Source of the DNA: Pseudomonas floridensis
Lineage (GTDB): Bacteria > Pseudomonadota > Gammaproteobacteria > Pseudomonadales > Pseudomonadaceae
Direction of reading: 5' to 3'
NCBI RefSeq assembly: GCF_002087235.1
Contig: NZ_MUIO01000130.1
Location: 1 to 57,193 of the forward strand
DNA: 57,193 nucleotides
Position 1 is the stretch's first letter, and every line of letters starts with the position of its first letter. Of the stretch, positions 26,790 to 34,942 are shown piece by piece. The translations under genes and the position numbers were made by a program. Below the pieces are notes generated by a model. That model saw only the letters and a list, made by a program, of their open reading frames with translations. It was not told the DNA's origin and searched no databases.

Positions 26790-27506
26790 TCAGAAAGGGA
26801 ACAACGGGCTGAGGAAGAACCGGTCGAACCAGCCTGGCTGGCTGGTATCGGCGAAGGCTCCGGTCCCCGAATAGGTAATGCGGGCGTCAGCGATACGGGT
26901 TGAGGAAACGGTGTTGTCGGTCGCGATATCGTCTGCGCGTACCAGGCCGGCAATACGCACCAGCTCGTCTCCGGTGTTGAGCGTCATCCACTTCTCGCCA
27001 CGCACCGCCAGAATGCCGTTAGGCAGCACATCGGCAACCGTCACGGTGACCGAGCCGGTCAGGCTGTTGCTCTGCGCAGCCTTGCCATCGCCCTTGGTGG
27101 TGCGTGCGCCGGTGTAACCGGCGTTCAGGCTCAGGTCATTGCCGCCAATCGGGTTGTTGGTGGTCAGGCCCGAACCGAACAGCGAGGTCAGGCCGATACT
27201 GTTGGTGCTGTTCTTGTTCATGTCCGAGCTTGCAGCCTTGCTCGCCGCCATCCGCTCGGACAGGGTGATGGTGATGATGTCGCCAACCCGGAATGCCTTG
27301 CGGTCGCCGTACAGGTTCTGCTCGAAACCGGCCTGATAGATCGCACCATTGTTGGCAGCAGCCGACATGGGCGTGCGCGGTAGCACCGGCGCGTAATAAG
27401 GGTCATTGGGCTTGGCGGACGGCGCCACACAGCCCGACAGCAAAGCGATCCCGCACAATGAAGCGATCAACACTGAAAAACGCGGAACAACACTAAGGTG
27501 TTTCAT
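26790..27506 (-). CDS. flgH: Flagellar L-ring lipoprotein FlgH
   Basis: FlgH forms the L ring in the outer membrane. With the start at 27506 (MKHLSVVPRFSVL) the protein is 238 residues and begins with a lipoprotein signal whose lipobox is LLSGC, the acylated Cys falling near residue 26. The conserved body (FRVGDIITITLSERMAASKAASSDMNKNSTN) and the C-terminal ADTSQPGWFDRFFLSPLFPF are clear. The longer upstream reading is rejected because it buries the signal peptide. The gene lies 84 nt after flgG in the flgF-L operon. Confidence 0.97.
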   Translation of the reverse strand: MKHLSVVPRFSVLIASLCGIALLSGCVAPSAKPNDPYYAPVLPRTPMSAAANNGAIYQAGFEQNLYGDRKAFRVGDIITITLSERMAASKAASSDMNKNSTNSIGLTSLFGSGLTTNNPIGGNDLSLNAGYTGARTTKGDGKAAQSNSLTGSVTVTVADVLPNGILAVRGEKWMTLNTGDELVRIAGLVRADDIATDNTVSSTRIADARITYSGTGAFADTSQPGWFDRFFLSPLFPF

Positions 27507-27590
27507 GACACTTGAAACCTCGCGGTGTAACAGACGCTTATCAGGCGCCGCATCGGATTGAGCTTGCACAGCAACAGGTACGTCAGGGTG

Positions 27591-28379
27591 TTACAGGTTC
27601 TGAGTCAGGTTCTGCAGCATCTGGTCGGCGGTCGAGATCACTTTGGAGTTCATCTCGTAGGCGCGCTGCGTGGTGATCATGTTCACCAGTTCCTCAACCG
27701 TGCTCACGTTGGAGTTTTCCAGCGTGTTCTGCAGGGTCGGGCCGAGACCGTTCAGGCCTGGCGTGCCGATCTGCGGCGCGCCGCTCGAACCGGTTTCCAG
27801 GTACAGGTTGCCACCGATGGCCTGCAGGCCGGCCGGGTTGATGAAGTCGGCGGTCTGGATGTTGCCGATGATCTGCGGCGTGGCAGTCGCGCCCGCCAGC
27901 GTCACCGAAACGGTACCGTCCTGGCCGACCGTGAAGGTCTGGGCGTTCTGTGGAACGACGATCGCAGGCTCCAGGGCGTAACCGTTGGCGGTCACGATCT
28001 GGCCGTTGGCGTCCAGGTGGAACGTACCGTCACGGCTGTAGGCAATGGTGCCGTCCGGCTGGGTCACCTGGAAGAAACCACGACCGTTGACAGCCAGGTC
28101 CAGCGGGTTGTTGGTGGTCTGCAGGCTACCGGCGGTGAAGTTTTTCTGCGTGCCGACGATGCGCACACCGGTACCCAGTTGCAGGCCGGAAGGCAGTTCG
28201 CTGTCCTGAGTGGACTGCGCGCCTGGCTGACGCTTGATCTGATAGAGCAGGTCCTGGAACTCGGCGCGATCGCTCTTGAAACCTGTGGTCGACACGTTCG
28301 CCAGGTTGTTGGAGATCGTGGTCAGGTTGGTGTCCTGAGCGGCAAGGCCGGTTTTGGCGACGTATAGTGCAGGAAGCAT
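27591..28379 (-). CDS. flgG: Distal rod protein FlgG
   Basis: FlgG builds the distal rod. At 262 residues it matches the near-invariant family length. The N-terminus (MLPALYVAKTGLAAQDTNLTTISNNLANVSTTGFKSDRAEF) carries the rod/hook ANVSTTGFK motif, and the C-terminus (NVSTVEELVNMITTQRAYEMNSKVISTADQMLQNLTQNL) forms the partner helix. A ribosome site (GAGGAG) lies directly upstream. It follows flgF by 46 nt. No anomalies are seen; the FlgG-specific N-terminal loop (YQIKRQPGAQS) that makes the rod stiff is present. Confidence 0.97.
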   Translation of the reverse strand: MLPALYVAKTGLAAQDTNLTTISNNLANVSTTGFKSDRAEFQDLLYQIKRQPGAQSTQDSELPSGLQLGTGVRIVGTQKNFTAGSLQTTNNPLDLAVNGRGFFQVTQPDGTIAYSRDGTFHLDANGQIVTANGYALEPAIVVPQNAQTFTVGQDGTVSVTLAGATATPQIIGNIQTADFINPAGLQAIGGNLYLETGSSGAPQIGTPGLNGLGPTLQNTLENSNVSTVEELVNMITTQRAYEMNSKVISTADQMLQNLTQNL

Positions 28380-28425
28380 GTGGATTCTCCTCGAGCGCCG
28401 GATTATCGGCGCAAGCTGTCAATAG

Positions 28426-29166
28426 TTAGCCAAGTTGCAAGACGCGAGCCATCGACTGGTCGTCTTCTTCGGCGGTCTTCATCATCTTGACGTGCAGTTC
28501 GAACTGACGGGACAAGGCCAGCACCGAGGTCATTTCCTCGACGGCGTTCACGTTGCTCGCCTGCAGAAAACCGGACTCGACCTGGACGTTGGCGTCTACG
28601 TCGGCAGGGCGACCGCTCTTGGTGTGAATAAGGCCATCAGGGCCCTTCTCCATCGTTTTCAGATCAGGGTTGACCAGCTTGATACGGTCAACCTGCGCCA
28701 TCACCTGAGGGCTTTCGCCCAGAGAACGAACGCTGATGGTGCCGTCGGCGCCGATCTCGATCTGCTGCTGCGGCGGCACGGCGATAGGACCGCCATTGCC
28801 CATTACCGGCAAACCACTGCCGTCGCGCAGCACGCCCAACGCATCGATATTCATGCCGGAACTGCGGGTATAAGCCTCGCCGCCGTCAGGCGTCTGAACC
28901 GCGATCCAGCCATTGCCCTTGATGGCGATGTCCAGTGCACGGCCGGTCTCGACCATGGCTCCGCCGGAAAAATCAGTCCCGGGACGTTCGCTCATGGCGT
29001 AGGCACGCGACGGGTTGACCTCGCCAAACACGGGCATTGAGCGGGCCTGTTCCAGGTCGCGCATGAAACCGTTGGTCGACACGTTCGCCAGGTTGTTGGC
29101 GTGGGCCTTCTGCGCGATCGCGTTTTCCGATGCACCGCTCATTGCGACGTAAAGCAACTTGTCCAC
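28426..29166 (-). CDS. flgF: Proximal rod protein FlgF
   Basis: FlgF is a 246-residue proximal rod subunit. It begins MDKLLYVAMSGASENAIAQKAHANNLANVSTNGFMRDLEQAR, with the ANVSTxGF rod signature, and ends with VNAVEEMTSVLALSRQFELHVKMMKTAEEDDQSMARVLQLG. It is the first gene of the run flgF-G-H-I-J-K-L. A sigma-54-like promoter at 29222-29236 lies 56 nt upstream, matching the RpoN dependence of this operon in P. aeruginosa. Confidence 0.96.
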   Translation of the reverse strand: MDKLLYVAMSGASENAIAQKAHANNLANVSTNGFMRDLEQARSMPVFGEVNPSRAYAMSERPGTDFSGGAMVETGRALDIAIKGNGWIAVQTPDGGEAYTRSSGMNIDALGVLRDGSGLPVMGNGGPIAVPPQQQIEIGADGTISVRSLGESPQVMAQVDRIKLVNPDLKTMEKGPDGLIHTKSGRPADVDANVQVESGFLQASNVNAVEEMTSVLALSRQFELHVKMMKTAEEDDQSMARVLQLG

Positions 29167-29221
29167 AGTCTTCCTCCTCCGACAGACGCTTGCCGCCTGT
29201 AGCTGTTCTGAGAGGGAGAAA

Positions 29222-29236
29222 GCAATTTTTGAACCA
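29222..29236 (-). promoter_or_regulatory. Sigma-54 promoter of the flgF-L operon
   Basis: The minus strand reads TGGTTCAAAAATTGC, keeping TGG, TTGC and the GG-N10-GC spacing of sigma-54 promoters, with two changes in the CAC part of the -24 box. Transcription would begin near 29210. Confidence 0.72.
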
Positions 29237-29449
29237 ACTTCTCACGACCAACACAACTATCTGATTTATCAGCAAAAACAGGCGAATGCCCCAGACGCGC
29301 TGGCAACGAGTGAGCCGATAGCGGCGGTGGACTGCCGCTCACCTGCCATCACGCGTAAGGCACCGCCAAAAAAACTTCATTGATACCGAATGATGCGGGG
29401 CGCGCAGTGATAATCTGGCGACCATCAACCCCTCGCCACGGGAATCCAC

Positions 29450-29641
29450 ATGCCTGCTCGCACCTGCTTTATCGGCGTGGTCACCGCCAGCGCGATGACC
29501 CTCGCCCTGCTCGCCCAGGCCGCCCCCGCCTATTACTACAGATGGCAGGGCGACAGCCGCATTGTGTGCGCACAGACCAGCCCCGGACCGGGCTGGACCC
29601 GACTGAAAGGTCACTTCGTCAAATCCGACTGCTCGATCTGA
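29450..29641 (+). CDS. Small predicted exported protein of unknown function
   Basis: This 63-residue reading frame runs opposite to the flanking flagellar operons. It starts MPARTCFIGVVTASAMTLALLAQA and looks like a Sec signal peptide cleaved after AQAAPA, leaving a mature peptide of about 37 residues (YYYRWQGDSRIVCAQ...FVKSDCSI) with two Cys that could form a disulfide. A GGGAA ribosome-type sequence lies 5 nt before the ATG. I do not recognise the family. The signal peptide and paired Cys argue that it is a real gene, but no promoter was found and the small size leaves doubt. The flanking DNA (29237-29449 and 29642-29798) shows nothing else. Confidence 0.55.
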   Translation: MPARTCFIGVVTASAMTLALLAQAAPAYYYRWQGDSRIVCAQTSPGPGWTRLKGHFVKSDCSI

Positions 29642-29798
29642 CCGCATACCCGGTCAGGTGGACTGACTCGGAATGTGTGTCGGCATCACGCTCGTATAAA
29701 CAGTCTGACGCTCGGCCTCACCTCATGAGAGCCTTGCCCGTTTGCAACCCGACCAATCGCAGTACGAACCGCGTCATTCGGCAACTGCTCACAGACAT

Positions 29799-29826
29799 AA
29801 AAAAAGCCCCTTTTGACAGGGGCTTC
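29799..29826 (-). terminator. Rho-independent terminator of flgBCDE
   Basis: On the minus strand AAGCCCCT, an 8-nt loop and GGGGCTT are followed by seven T. It lies 21 nt beyond the flgE stop. Confidence 0.92.
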
Positions 29827-29847
29827 TTCAGTTGCGAACCGACGTCA

Positions 29848-31176
29848 TCAGGTCATCTGAATGGTGGTCTGCATGATAGTGCTTTGCGTCGAGATGGTCT
29901 TGGCGTTCGCCTGATAGTTGCTCTGCGCCTTGATCAGATTGACCAGCTCCATGGTCAGGTCGACGTTAGACTCTTCCAGCGCCTGGCCCGTGATGTAACC
30001 CAGCGTGCCGGACTGTGGCGTGCCGCTGACCGGCACACCGGACGCGAAGGTTTCACGCCAGTTGGTACCGCCAGCCTGCGCCAGACCCTGTACGTTGGCA
30101 AAGTTGGTCAGCGACGTCTGGCCGATCACCTGCGACTTACCGTTGGTGTAGGTGGCGAACAGGTTACCGGTTGCGTCAACGCTCATCGCGCTGAGCTGGC
30201 CAGTAGCGTAGCCGTCCTGATCCTGAGAGATAAGACCCGACACCGAGGCGGTCTGAGTGATGCCGGACATGTTCAGCTTGATGGTGTCTGCACCGCTGGC
30301 ACCATTGGCCACCCAGGTCGTTGTCGTGCCGGATCCGGTCTGCACGCCTGGCACCCAGTTATCGACAGTGAACGTACCGTCAGTGTTGAAGGTAATGTTC
30401 GCGCTGTTGGTCGGCACAGCACCGGGCGCAGCTACGACCAGGTTGCCCGCCGAATCGAAGGTCAGGTCATTCTTGTCAGGCGTGGTGGTGGTCGGGTTCG
30501 AGATGCTGCGACCATCCATCAGCGAGTACATGGACCAGGTATTGGTGCCAGTCTTGACGAAGTACTGATCCAGGGTGTGCGCGTTACCCTGTGAGTCAAA
30601 CGTCGGCGTGCTGTACTTCATGTTGTAGCTTTTGGTGTCGGTGGCGTCGAAGGTGTTGAGGCTCGGCAACGCAGTGGTCGAGTTCAGGTTGGCGACGTTG
30701 GTGATCGCCGTGGTCGCCTTCGGCTGCAGGTTCGAGGAATCGACACGCAGGTCGCTCAGCGCACCGGTCACGATGCTGCCGTTGGCGTCGACGTTGTAAC
30801 CCTGCAGCTTCATGCCGGCGCTGTTGACGACAAAACCTTCCTTGTCGGTGTGAAACGCACCGGCACGGGTGTACAGCTTCTCGCCGTTATTGCTGAGCTG
30901 GAAGAAACCGTTGCCGTTGATGGCAAGGTCCAGGCTGTTGGCGGTGCCGGTGGTCAGGTTGCCCTGAGAAAACTGTTGCGCCACCGCAGCAGTGCTGACG
31001 CCGCTGCCGACGTTGGTCTGGCCGGACGTTCCGCGAATGGATTGCGCGTACTGATCCGCGAATTCCGCACGGGACGATTTGAAGCCAGTGGTCGCTACGT
31101 TGGCAATGTTGTTGCCGGTAACGTCAAGACTCTTGTTTGCAGCATAGAGCCCACTAAGACCGATATTGAAAGACAT
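29848..31176 (-). CDS. flgE: Flagellar hook protein FlgE
   Basis: FlgE polymerises into the hook. The 442-residue protein begins MSFNIGLSGLYAANKSLDVTGNNIANVATTGFKSSRAEFADQYAQ, with the hook-specific ANVATTGFK motif, and ends with EESNVDLTMELVNLIKAQSNYQANAKTISTQSTIMQTTIQ. The central Thr/Asn-rich region is variable between species. It is the last gene of flgB-C-D-E, 28 nt after flgD, and is followed by a strong terminator. Length is within the Pseudomonas range. Confidence 0.97.
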   Translation of the reverse strand: MSFNIGLSGLYAANKSLDVTGNNIANVATTGFKSSRAEFADQYAQSIRGTSGQTNVGSGVSTAAVAQQFSQGNLTTGTANSLDLAINGNGFFQLSNNGEKLYTRAGAFHTDKEGFVVNSAGMKLQGYNVDANGSIVTGALSDLRVDSSNLQPKATTAITNVANLNSTTALPSLNTFDATDTKSYNMKYSTPTFDSQGNAHTLDQYFVKTGTNTWSMYSLMDGRSISNPTTTTPDKNDLTFDSAGNLVVAAPGAVPTNSANITFNTDGTFTVDNWVPGVQTGSGTTTTWVANGASGADTIKLNMSGITQTASVSGLISQDQDGYATGQLSAMSVDATGNLFATYTNGKSQVIGQTSLTNFANVQGLAQAGGTNWRETFASGVPVSGTPQSGTLGYITGQALEESNVDLTMELVNLIKAQSNYQANAKTISTQSTIMQTTIQMT

Positions 31177-31204
31177 ATTCCACTCCTGCGCCGTCTAGTC
31201 GGCT

Positions 31205-31885
31205 CTATATTCCGATCGTTTGAACTTTGGACAGGGCAACACTGCCGCTGGCCAGGTTGAGCTTTGTTTCCGCACCATTGACGCCCAGCGTGACGCTGTT
31301 GACGGTCGCAGGCAGGTAGGTGGTGAACTGGGTATTCTTGCCTTCGATCGAGCCTGCCGCCGTGAAGGTGTAGTTGCCGGAAGCAAGCGCGGTTCCGTCA
31401 CTGTCGGTACCATCCCAGGCAAAGCTGACCGTACCGGCCGGCTGAGTGCCGAGGTCGACGGTATCGACCAGATTGCCCTGAGGATCGTAGACCTTGACGC
31501 TTGTCGCGGAACTGGTATTGGGCACGACCACGGAGCCGATCATGCCTTTGGCCGTGTCGACCGTCGTGGAGCTCGCATCGATGATCACTGAACGACCGAC
31601 CAGCGACGAGGCCTGCAGGGCCTGGGACGACTGATAGCTACCGGCGATCGAATCGACCGTCTTGGTCAGGTTCTGCAGGCTTTCGACGCTGCTGAACTGT
31701 GCCAACTGGCCCACGAACTCGGTGTTGTCCTGAGGGTCCAGCGGGTTCTGGTTTTTCATCTGCGTGACGAGCAACTGCAGAAACGCATCCTTGCCCAGCG
31801 CGCCTGTCGAATCGGTCTTCGTCTGCGTCGGGTTCTGAAGCGAGTTTATGAAACTCGTCGTCGATACATTGTTTTCAACGGCCAT
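31205..31885 (-). CDS. flgD: Hook cap protein FlgD
   Basis: FlgD is the temporary cap for hook assembly. The 226-residue protein shows the conserved N-terminal export and capping segment (LGKDAFLQLLVTQMKNQNPLDPQDNTEFVGQLAQFSSVESLQNL, about residues 28-71) and a C-terminal Ig-like/tudor region (VKVYDPQGNLVDTVDLGTQPAGTVSFAWDGTDSDGTALASGNYTF). It lies 15 nt after flgC and 28 nt before flgE in one operon. Confidence 0.97.
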   Translation of the reverse strand: MAVENNVSTTSFINSLQNPTQTKTDSTGALGKDAFLQLLVTQMKNQNPLDPQDNTEFVGQLAQFSSVESLQNLTKTVDSIAGSYQSSQALQASSLVGRSVIIDASSTTVDTAKGMIGSVVVPNTSSATSVKVYDPQGNLVDTVDLGTQPAGTVSFAWDGTDSDGTALASGNYTFTAAGSIEGKNTQFTTYLPATVNSVTLGVNGAETKLNLASGSVALSKVQTIGI

Positions 31886-31900
31886 ATCTTTCGCCTTCTA

Positions 31901-32341
31901 TCACTGACCGAGGGTCAGAACCTTCTGCATCATGGATTTTGCGGTGTTCATGATTTCGGCGTTGGTCTGGAACGAACGACTGGCGGAAATCATGTCGGCC
32001 ATTTCTTCCACGACGTTGACGTTGGGGTAGTAGACGTACCCGTTCTTGTCAGCCGATGGATGATTGGGCTCGTAGCGCGCCTCGAGGTTGGAGCTGTCTT
32101 CGATGATGCCGTTGACCTGGACACCCTGCCCGGCCTCGCCCTGATCCTGGAACAGCGAGCCGCCAGTGGACTGCTGACCCTGCATCACGGTGGCGAACAC
32201 CGGATGACGGGCGCGGTAGGTCTGGTCCATGCTCGAGGACACGGTCTCGGCGTTGGCAATGTTACTGGCCGTGGTGTTCAGACGCGTGGTCTGGGCACTC
32301 ATGGCGCTACCGGCAATGTTGAACACATTGGCTAGTGACAT
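31901..32341 (-). CDS. flgC: Proximal rod protein FlgC
   Basis: FlgC is a 146-residue rod subunit. It begins MSLANVFNIAGSAMSAQTTRLNTTASNIANAETVSSSMDQTYRARHPVF and ends with YPNVNVVEEMADMISASRSFQTNAEIMNTAKSMMQKVLTLGQ, both diagnostic of FlgC. It is 3 nt after flgB and 15 nt before flgD, so it is tightly co-transcribed from the flgB promoter. No unusual features are seen. Confidence 0.97.
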   Translation of the reverse strand: MSLANVFNIAGSAMSAQTTRLNTTASNIANAETVSSSMDQTYRARHPVFATVMQGQQSTGGSLFQDQGEAGQGVQVNGIIEDSSNLEARYEPNHPSADKNGYVYYPNVNVVEEMADMISASRSFQTNAEIMNTAKSMMQKVLTLGQ

Positions 32342-32344
32342 GAA

Positions 32345-32752
32345 TTACTCTCCGCGAAGGGCTGCAACCAGCCCCTTGAATTTGCTGTTGAGCAAGGTGA
32401 AGCTGGCCTGGAAGCCCATGGCGTTCTCGGTGTAACTGGCCTGCTCGACCTGAGAATCGACGGTGTTCTGGTCCAGCGAAGGCTGCGACGGCGTGCGGTA
32501 CATCAGCGTACCGTCCTGGTTGCCCATGCCCTCGGCTTCGATATGACGACTGTTGGTCTTGTTCAGCGCGAAACGGCCGTTCTGGACCTTGTCGTTTTCG
32601 GCGGCCAGCACCGAAGAGAACTCCAGATCGCGAGCCTTGAAGTTCGGGGTGTCGGCGTTGGAAATGTTGTTGGCCAACACCTCTGCACGCTGAGCCCGGA
32701 AGTTGAGGGCCTTTTCGTGAATGCCTAGCGCTTTATCGAAGCTGATGCTCAT
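32345..32752 (-). CDS. flgB: Proximal rod protein FlgB
   Basis: FlgB is a 135-residue proximal rod subunit, first gene of flgB-C-D-E. It starts MSISFDKALGIHEKALNFRAQRAEVLANNISNADTPNFKARDLEF, with the NNISNADTPNFKARD signature, and ends with ENAMGFQASFTLLNSKFKGLVAALRGE. A perfect sigma-54 promoter lies 48 nt upstream at 32800-32814. FlgB assembles directly onto FliE. Confidence 0.97.
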   Translation of the reverse strand: MSISFDKALGIHEKALNFRAQRAEVLANNISNADTPNFKARDLEFSSVLAAENDKVQNGRFALNKTNSRHIEAEGMGNQDGTLMYRTPSQPSLDQNTVDSQVEQASYTENAMGFQASFTLLNSKFKGLVAALRGE

Positions 32753-32799
32753 GTCGGGAAACCTTTGCCGGTTGACCTGATTCTGTTGTCACTGACAAA

Positions 32800-32814
32800 G
32801 CAATCGGCGTGCCA
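32800..32814 (-). promoter_or_regulatory. Sigma-54 promoter of flgBCDE
   Basis: The minus strand reads TGGCACGCCGATTGC, an exact match to TGGCAC-N5-TTGC. Transcription would begin near 32788, giving a leader of about 36 nt before flgB. Confidence 0.9.
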
Positions 32815-32950
32815 CTTCTCAAAACCCAATGATTACGGGGCCTGGAGGCAGTGGCGAGGCGACAATGCCAGAAAAGCGGCAAGGCATTTCCGCTATAGAG
32901 AGGTAAAGCGGCAAGCCAGGTGCCGTTTTTTTGCCAGTATTCGGCGGCAG

Positions 32951-32973
32951 CCTGACATCCTGACATCCTGACA
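32951..32973. repeat. Short tandem repeat of an 8-bp unit
   Basis: CCTGACAT is repeated almost three times head to tail between the cheR terminator and the flgB promoter. It is too short to be a mobile element. It may vary in copy number between strains by slippage. Confidence 0.7.
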
Positions 32974-33006
32974 GCACCACGTTTGCCGCCAGCCGGAACG
33001 CGAGCC

Positions 33007-33036
33007 AAAAAAAAGAGACCCGAAGGCCTCTCTTTT
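33007..33036 (-). terminator. Rho-independent terminator after cheR
   Basis: On the minus strand AAAAGAGA and TCTCTTTT pair around a TTCG-containing loop flanked by CC/GG, and the stem runs into eight T. It lies 13 nt beyond the cheR stop. Confidence 0.87.
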
Positions 33037-33049
33037 GAACACTTGCCAA

Positions 33050-33877
33050 TCACTTGGCCTTGTAGATGATTCCGGGACTGCACTGAACCATCTGATAATG
33101 ATCCGGCAAACCATTGAGGGCTTCGGAAGCGCCCAGGAACAAGTAGCCACCCGGCTTGAGCGTGCCATGGATGCGCAGCAGGATGTCTTTCTTCACATCG
33201 GCCGAAAAGTAGATCAGCACGTTGCGGCAGAACACGATGTCGAACTTACCCAGCGCAGCGTAACTGTCGAGCAGGTTGAACGAGCGAAATTCCACACGAT
33301 TCTTGATCGGCGCCTTGACCACCCAGCGACCCGGGCTCTTGACGTCGAAGAAACGTTGCAGCCGATCCGGCGACAGGCCGCGACCAATGGCCAGGCTGTC
33401 GTACTCGCCGGTCTTGCAGTTATTGAGCATCGCACCCGACAGATCGGTGGCGACAATCTGCGCACCCGACTTGAGTTGACCTGGATTCGCACGCTCGAAC
33501 TCATCGATCGACATCGACAACGAGTACGGTTCCTGACCCGACGAACACGCTGCCGACCAGATACGCAGACGCTGACCGGGACTGGCCTTGATCTGCTCCG
33601 GCAACACCTTGTTCTTCAGGACTTCAAAGGGATAGGTATCGCGAAACCACAGGGTTTCGTTGGTCGTCATTGCATCGACCACCTGCTCCTTGAGGCCGCT
33701 GCGGGGCTGGGTCTGGATGCGCTGGACCAACTCGCCAAGCGACTTGATGCTCTGCTGCTCCATCAGCTTGTTGAGACGGCTGGACACCAGGTACTGCTTG
33801 TTTTCCCCAAGCAGGATGCCACAGGCTTTTTCCAGAAAAACCCGGAACTGATCAAAATCCAAATTACCCGTAGACAA
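33050..33877 (-). CDS. cheR: Chemotaxis protein methyltransferase CheR
   Basis: CheR transfers methyl groups from S-adenosylmethionine to glutamates on chemoreceptors. The sequence has an N-terminal helical domain (about 1-75: FRVFLEKACGILLGENKQYLVSSRLNKLM) and a SAM-binding domain with LRIWSAACSSGQEPYSLSM and KFDIVFCRNVLIYF. I start it at the TTG at 33877 (read as MSTGNLDFDQF, 275 residues) because GAGAGG lies 7 nt upstream; an earlier in-frame TTG would place that site inside the gene. It follows cheV and the pair sits beside flgB, as in P. aeruginosa. Confidence 0.95.
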   Translation of the reverse strand: MSTGNLDFDQFRVFLEKACGILLGENKQYLVSSRLNKLMEQQSIKSLGELVQRIQTQPRSGLKEQVVDAMTTNETLWFRDTYPFEVLKNKVLPEQIKASPGQRLRIWSAACSSGQEPYSLSMSIDEFERANPGQLKSGAQIVATDLSGAMLNNCKTGEYDSLAIGRGLSPDRLQRFFDVKSPGRWVVKAPIKNRVEFRSFNLLDSYAALGKFDIVFCRNVLIYFSADVKKDILLRIHGTLKPGGYLFLGASEALNGLPDHYQMVQCSPGIIYKAK

Positions 33878-33937
33878 GGTGCAGCCTCTCAAATCATGTG
33901 AATCACCGAGAGCGACGCCCCCGGCTATTTAAGCTGT

Positions 33938-34864
33938 TTACTCTGACGCGTTGATGCGCGCCACTACCCTGGCTGCCAGATCGTCAGGCCGGAATTTCGC
34001 GAGGAAATCGTCGGCACCGACCTTCTTGACCATCGCCTGGTTGAAAACACCGGACAACGAGGTGTGCAGGGTGATGTGCATCTTCTGCATGCGCGGGTCA
34101 TTGCGTATCGCAGCGGTTAGGGTATAGCCATCCATCTCCGGCATTTCAATGTCGGAGATCATCATCAGAAACTCTTCATGAGGTTTCTTGCCTTCTTCGA
34201 CCATCTTGCGCAGGTAATCCAGCGCCTGACGCCCGTCGTTCAGCGCAACCACTTCCACGCCAACCGTTTCCAGGCAGCGGCTGACCTGTTTGCGTGCCAC
34301 CGACGAGTCATCGACCGTCAGCACGCGCAGCGAGACAGCCTTGTGATGAACCTCTTCATTGATAACGCCCACCGACACCTCTTCGGAGATCGGCGCAACC
34401 TCGGCGAGAATTTTCTCGACGTCGATAATTTCGACCAACTGATTGTCGACCCGCGTAACCGCCGTAAGGTAGTGATCGCGGCCGGTGCCCTTGGGCGGCG
34501 GATGGATCTCTTCCCAGTTCATGTTGACGATGCGTTCGACCGAATGCACCAGAAAACCCTGAACCTTGGTGTTGTACTCAGTAATGATCACGAAGGAATT
34601 GACCAGCGAAATCATGCCTGCCGAACCTGTCGCCATCGCCAGGTCCATGATCGGAATAGTGCCGCCGCGAATATTCGCCACACCCCGCACGATCGGACTC
34701 GATTTGGGCATGATGGTAAGTTTCGGGCATTGCAGTACTTCTTTTACCTTGAACACATTGATCCCGTAGAGCTGCTTGCCGTCGAGACGGAACAAAAGCA
34801 ACTCCAGGCGATTCTGACCCACCAGCTGCGTGCGCTGGTTCACCGAATCCATTACACCTGCCAT
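33938..34864 (-). CDS. cheV: Chemotaxis coupling protein CheV
   Basis: CheV fuses a CheW-like coupling domain (about 15-165: LLFRLDGKQLYGINVFKVKEVLQCPKLTIMP and VRGVANIRGGTIPIMDL) to a receiver domain (about 180-305). The phospho-acceptor Asp is in MISDIEMPEMDG. It links chemoreceptors to CheA and may adjust adaptation when phosphorylated. The 308-residue length is typical. A strong GGAGG ribosome site precedes the ATG at 34864. It is divergent from flgA, with 78 nt between the two starts, and is probably co-transcribed with cheR. Confidence 0.95.
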   Translation of the reverse strand: MAGVMDSVNQRTQLVGQNRLELLLFRLDGKQLYGINVFKVKEVLQCPKLTIMPKSSPIVRGVANIRGGTIPIMDLAMATGSAGMISLVNSFVIITEYNTKVQGFLVHSVERIVNMNWEEIHPPPKGTGRDHYLTAVTRVDNQLVEIIDVEKILAEVAPISEEVSVGVINEEVHHKAVSLRVLTVDDSSVARKQVSRCLETVGVEVVALNDGRQALDYLRKMVEEGKKPHEEFLMMISDIEMPEMDGYTLTAAIRNDPRMQKMHITLHTSLSGVFNQAMVKKVGADDFLAKFRPDDLAARVVARINASE

Positions 34865-34915
34865 GCCGACCCCCTCCTACCAAAGCGACCGTTTTCCACA
34901 CACCAGGCTGGCAAG

Positions 34916-34930
34916 CGGCACGGGCTTTGC
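34916..34930 (+). promoter_or_regulatory. Sigma-54 site immediately upstream of flgA
   Basis: The plus strand reads CGGCACGGGCTTTGC, one base from TGGCAC-N5-TTGC with GG-N10-GC intact. The expected transcription start (about 34941-34943) coincides with the flgA ATG, which is unusual. Confidence 0.7.
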
Positions 34931-34942
34931 TTTTTATACGTC

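Noticed and set aside
32951..32973. Start of a CRISPR array
   Set aside because: The 8-bp units are directly adjacent with no spacers, and no cas genes are in the window.
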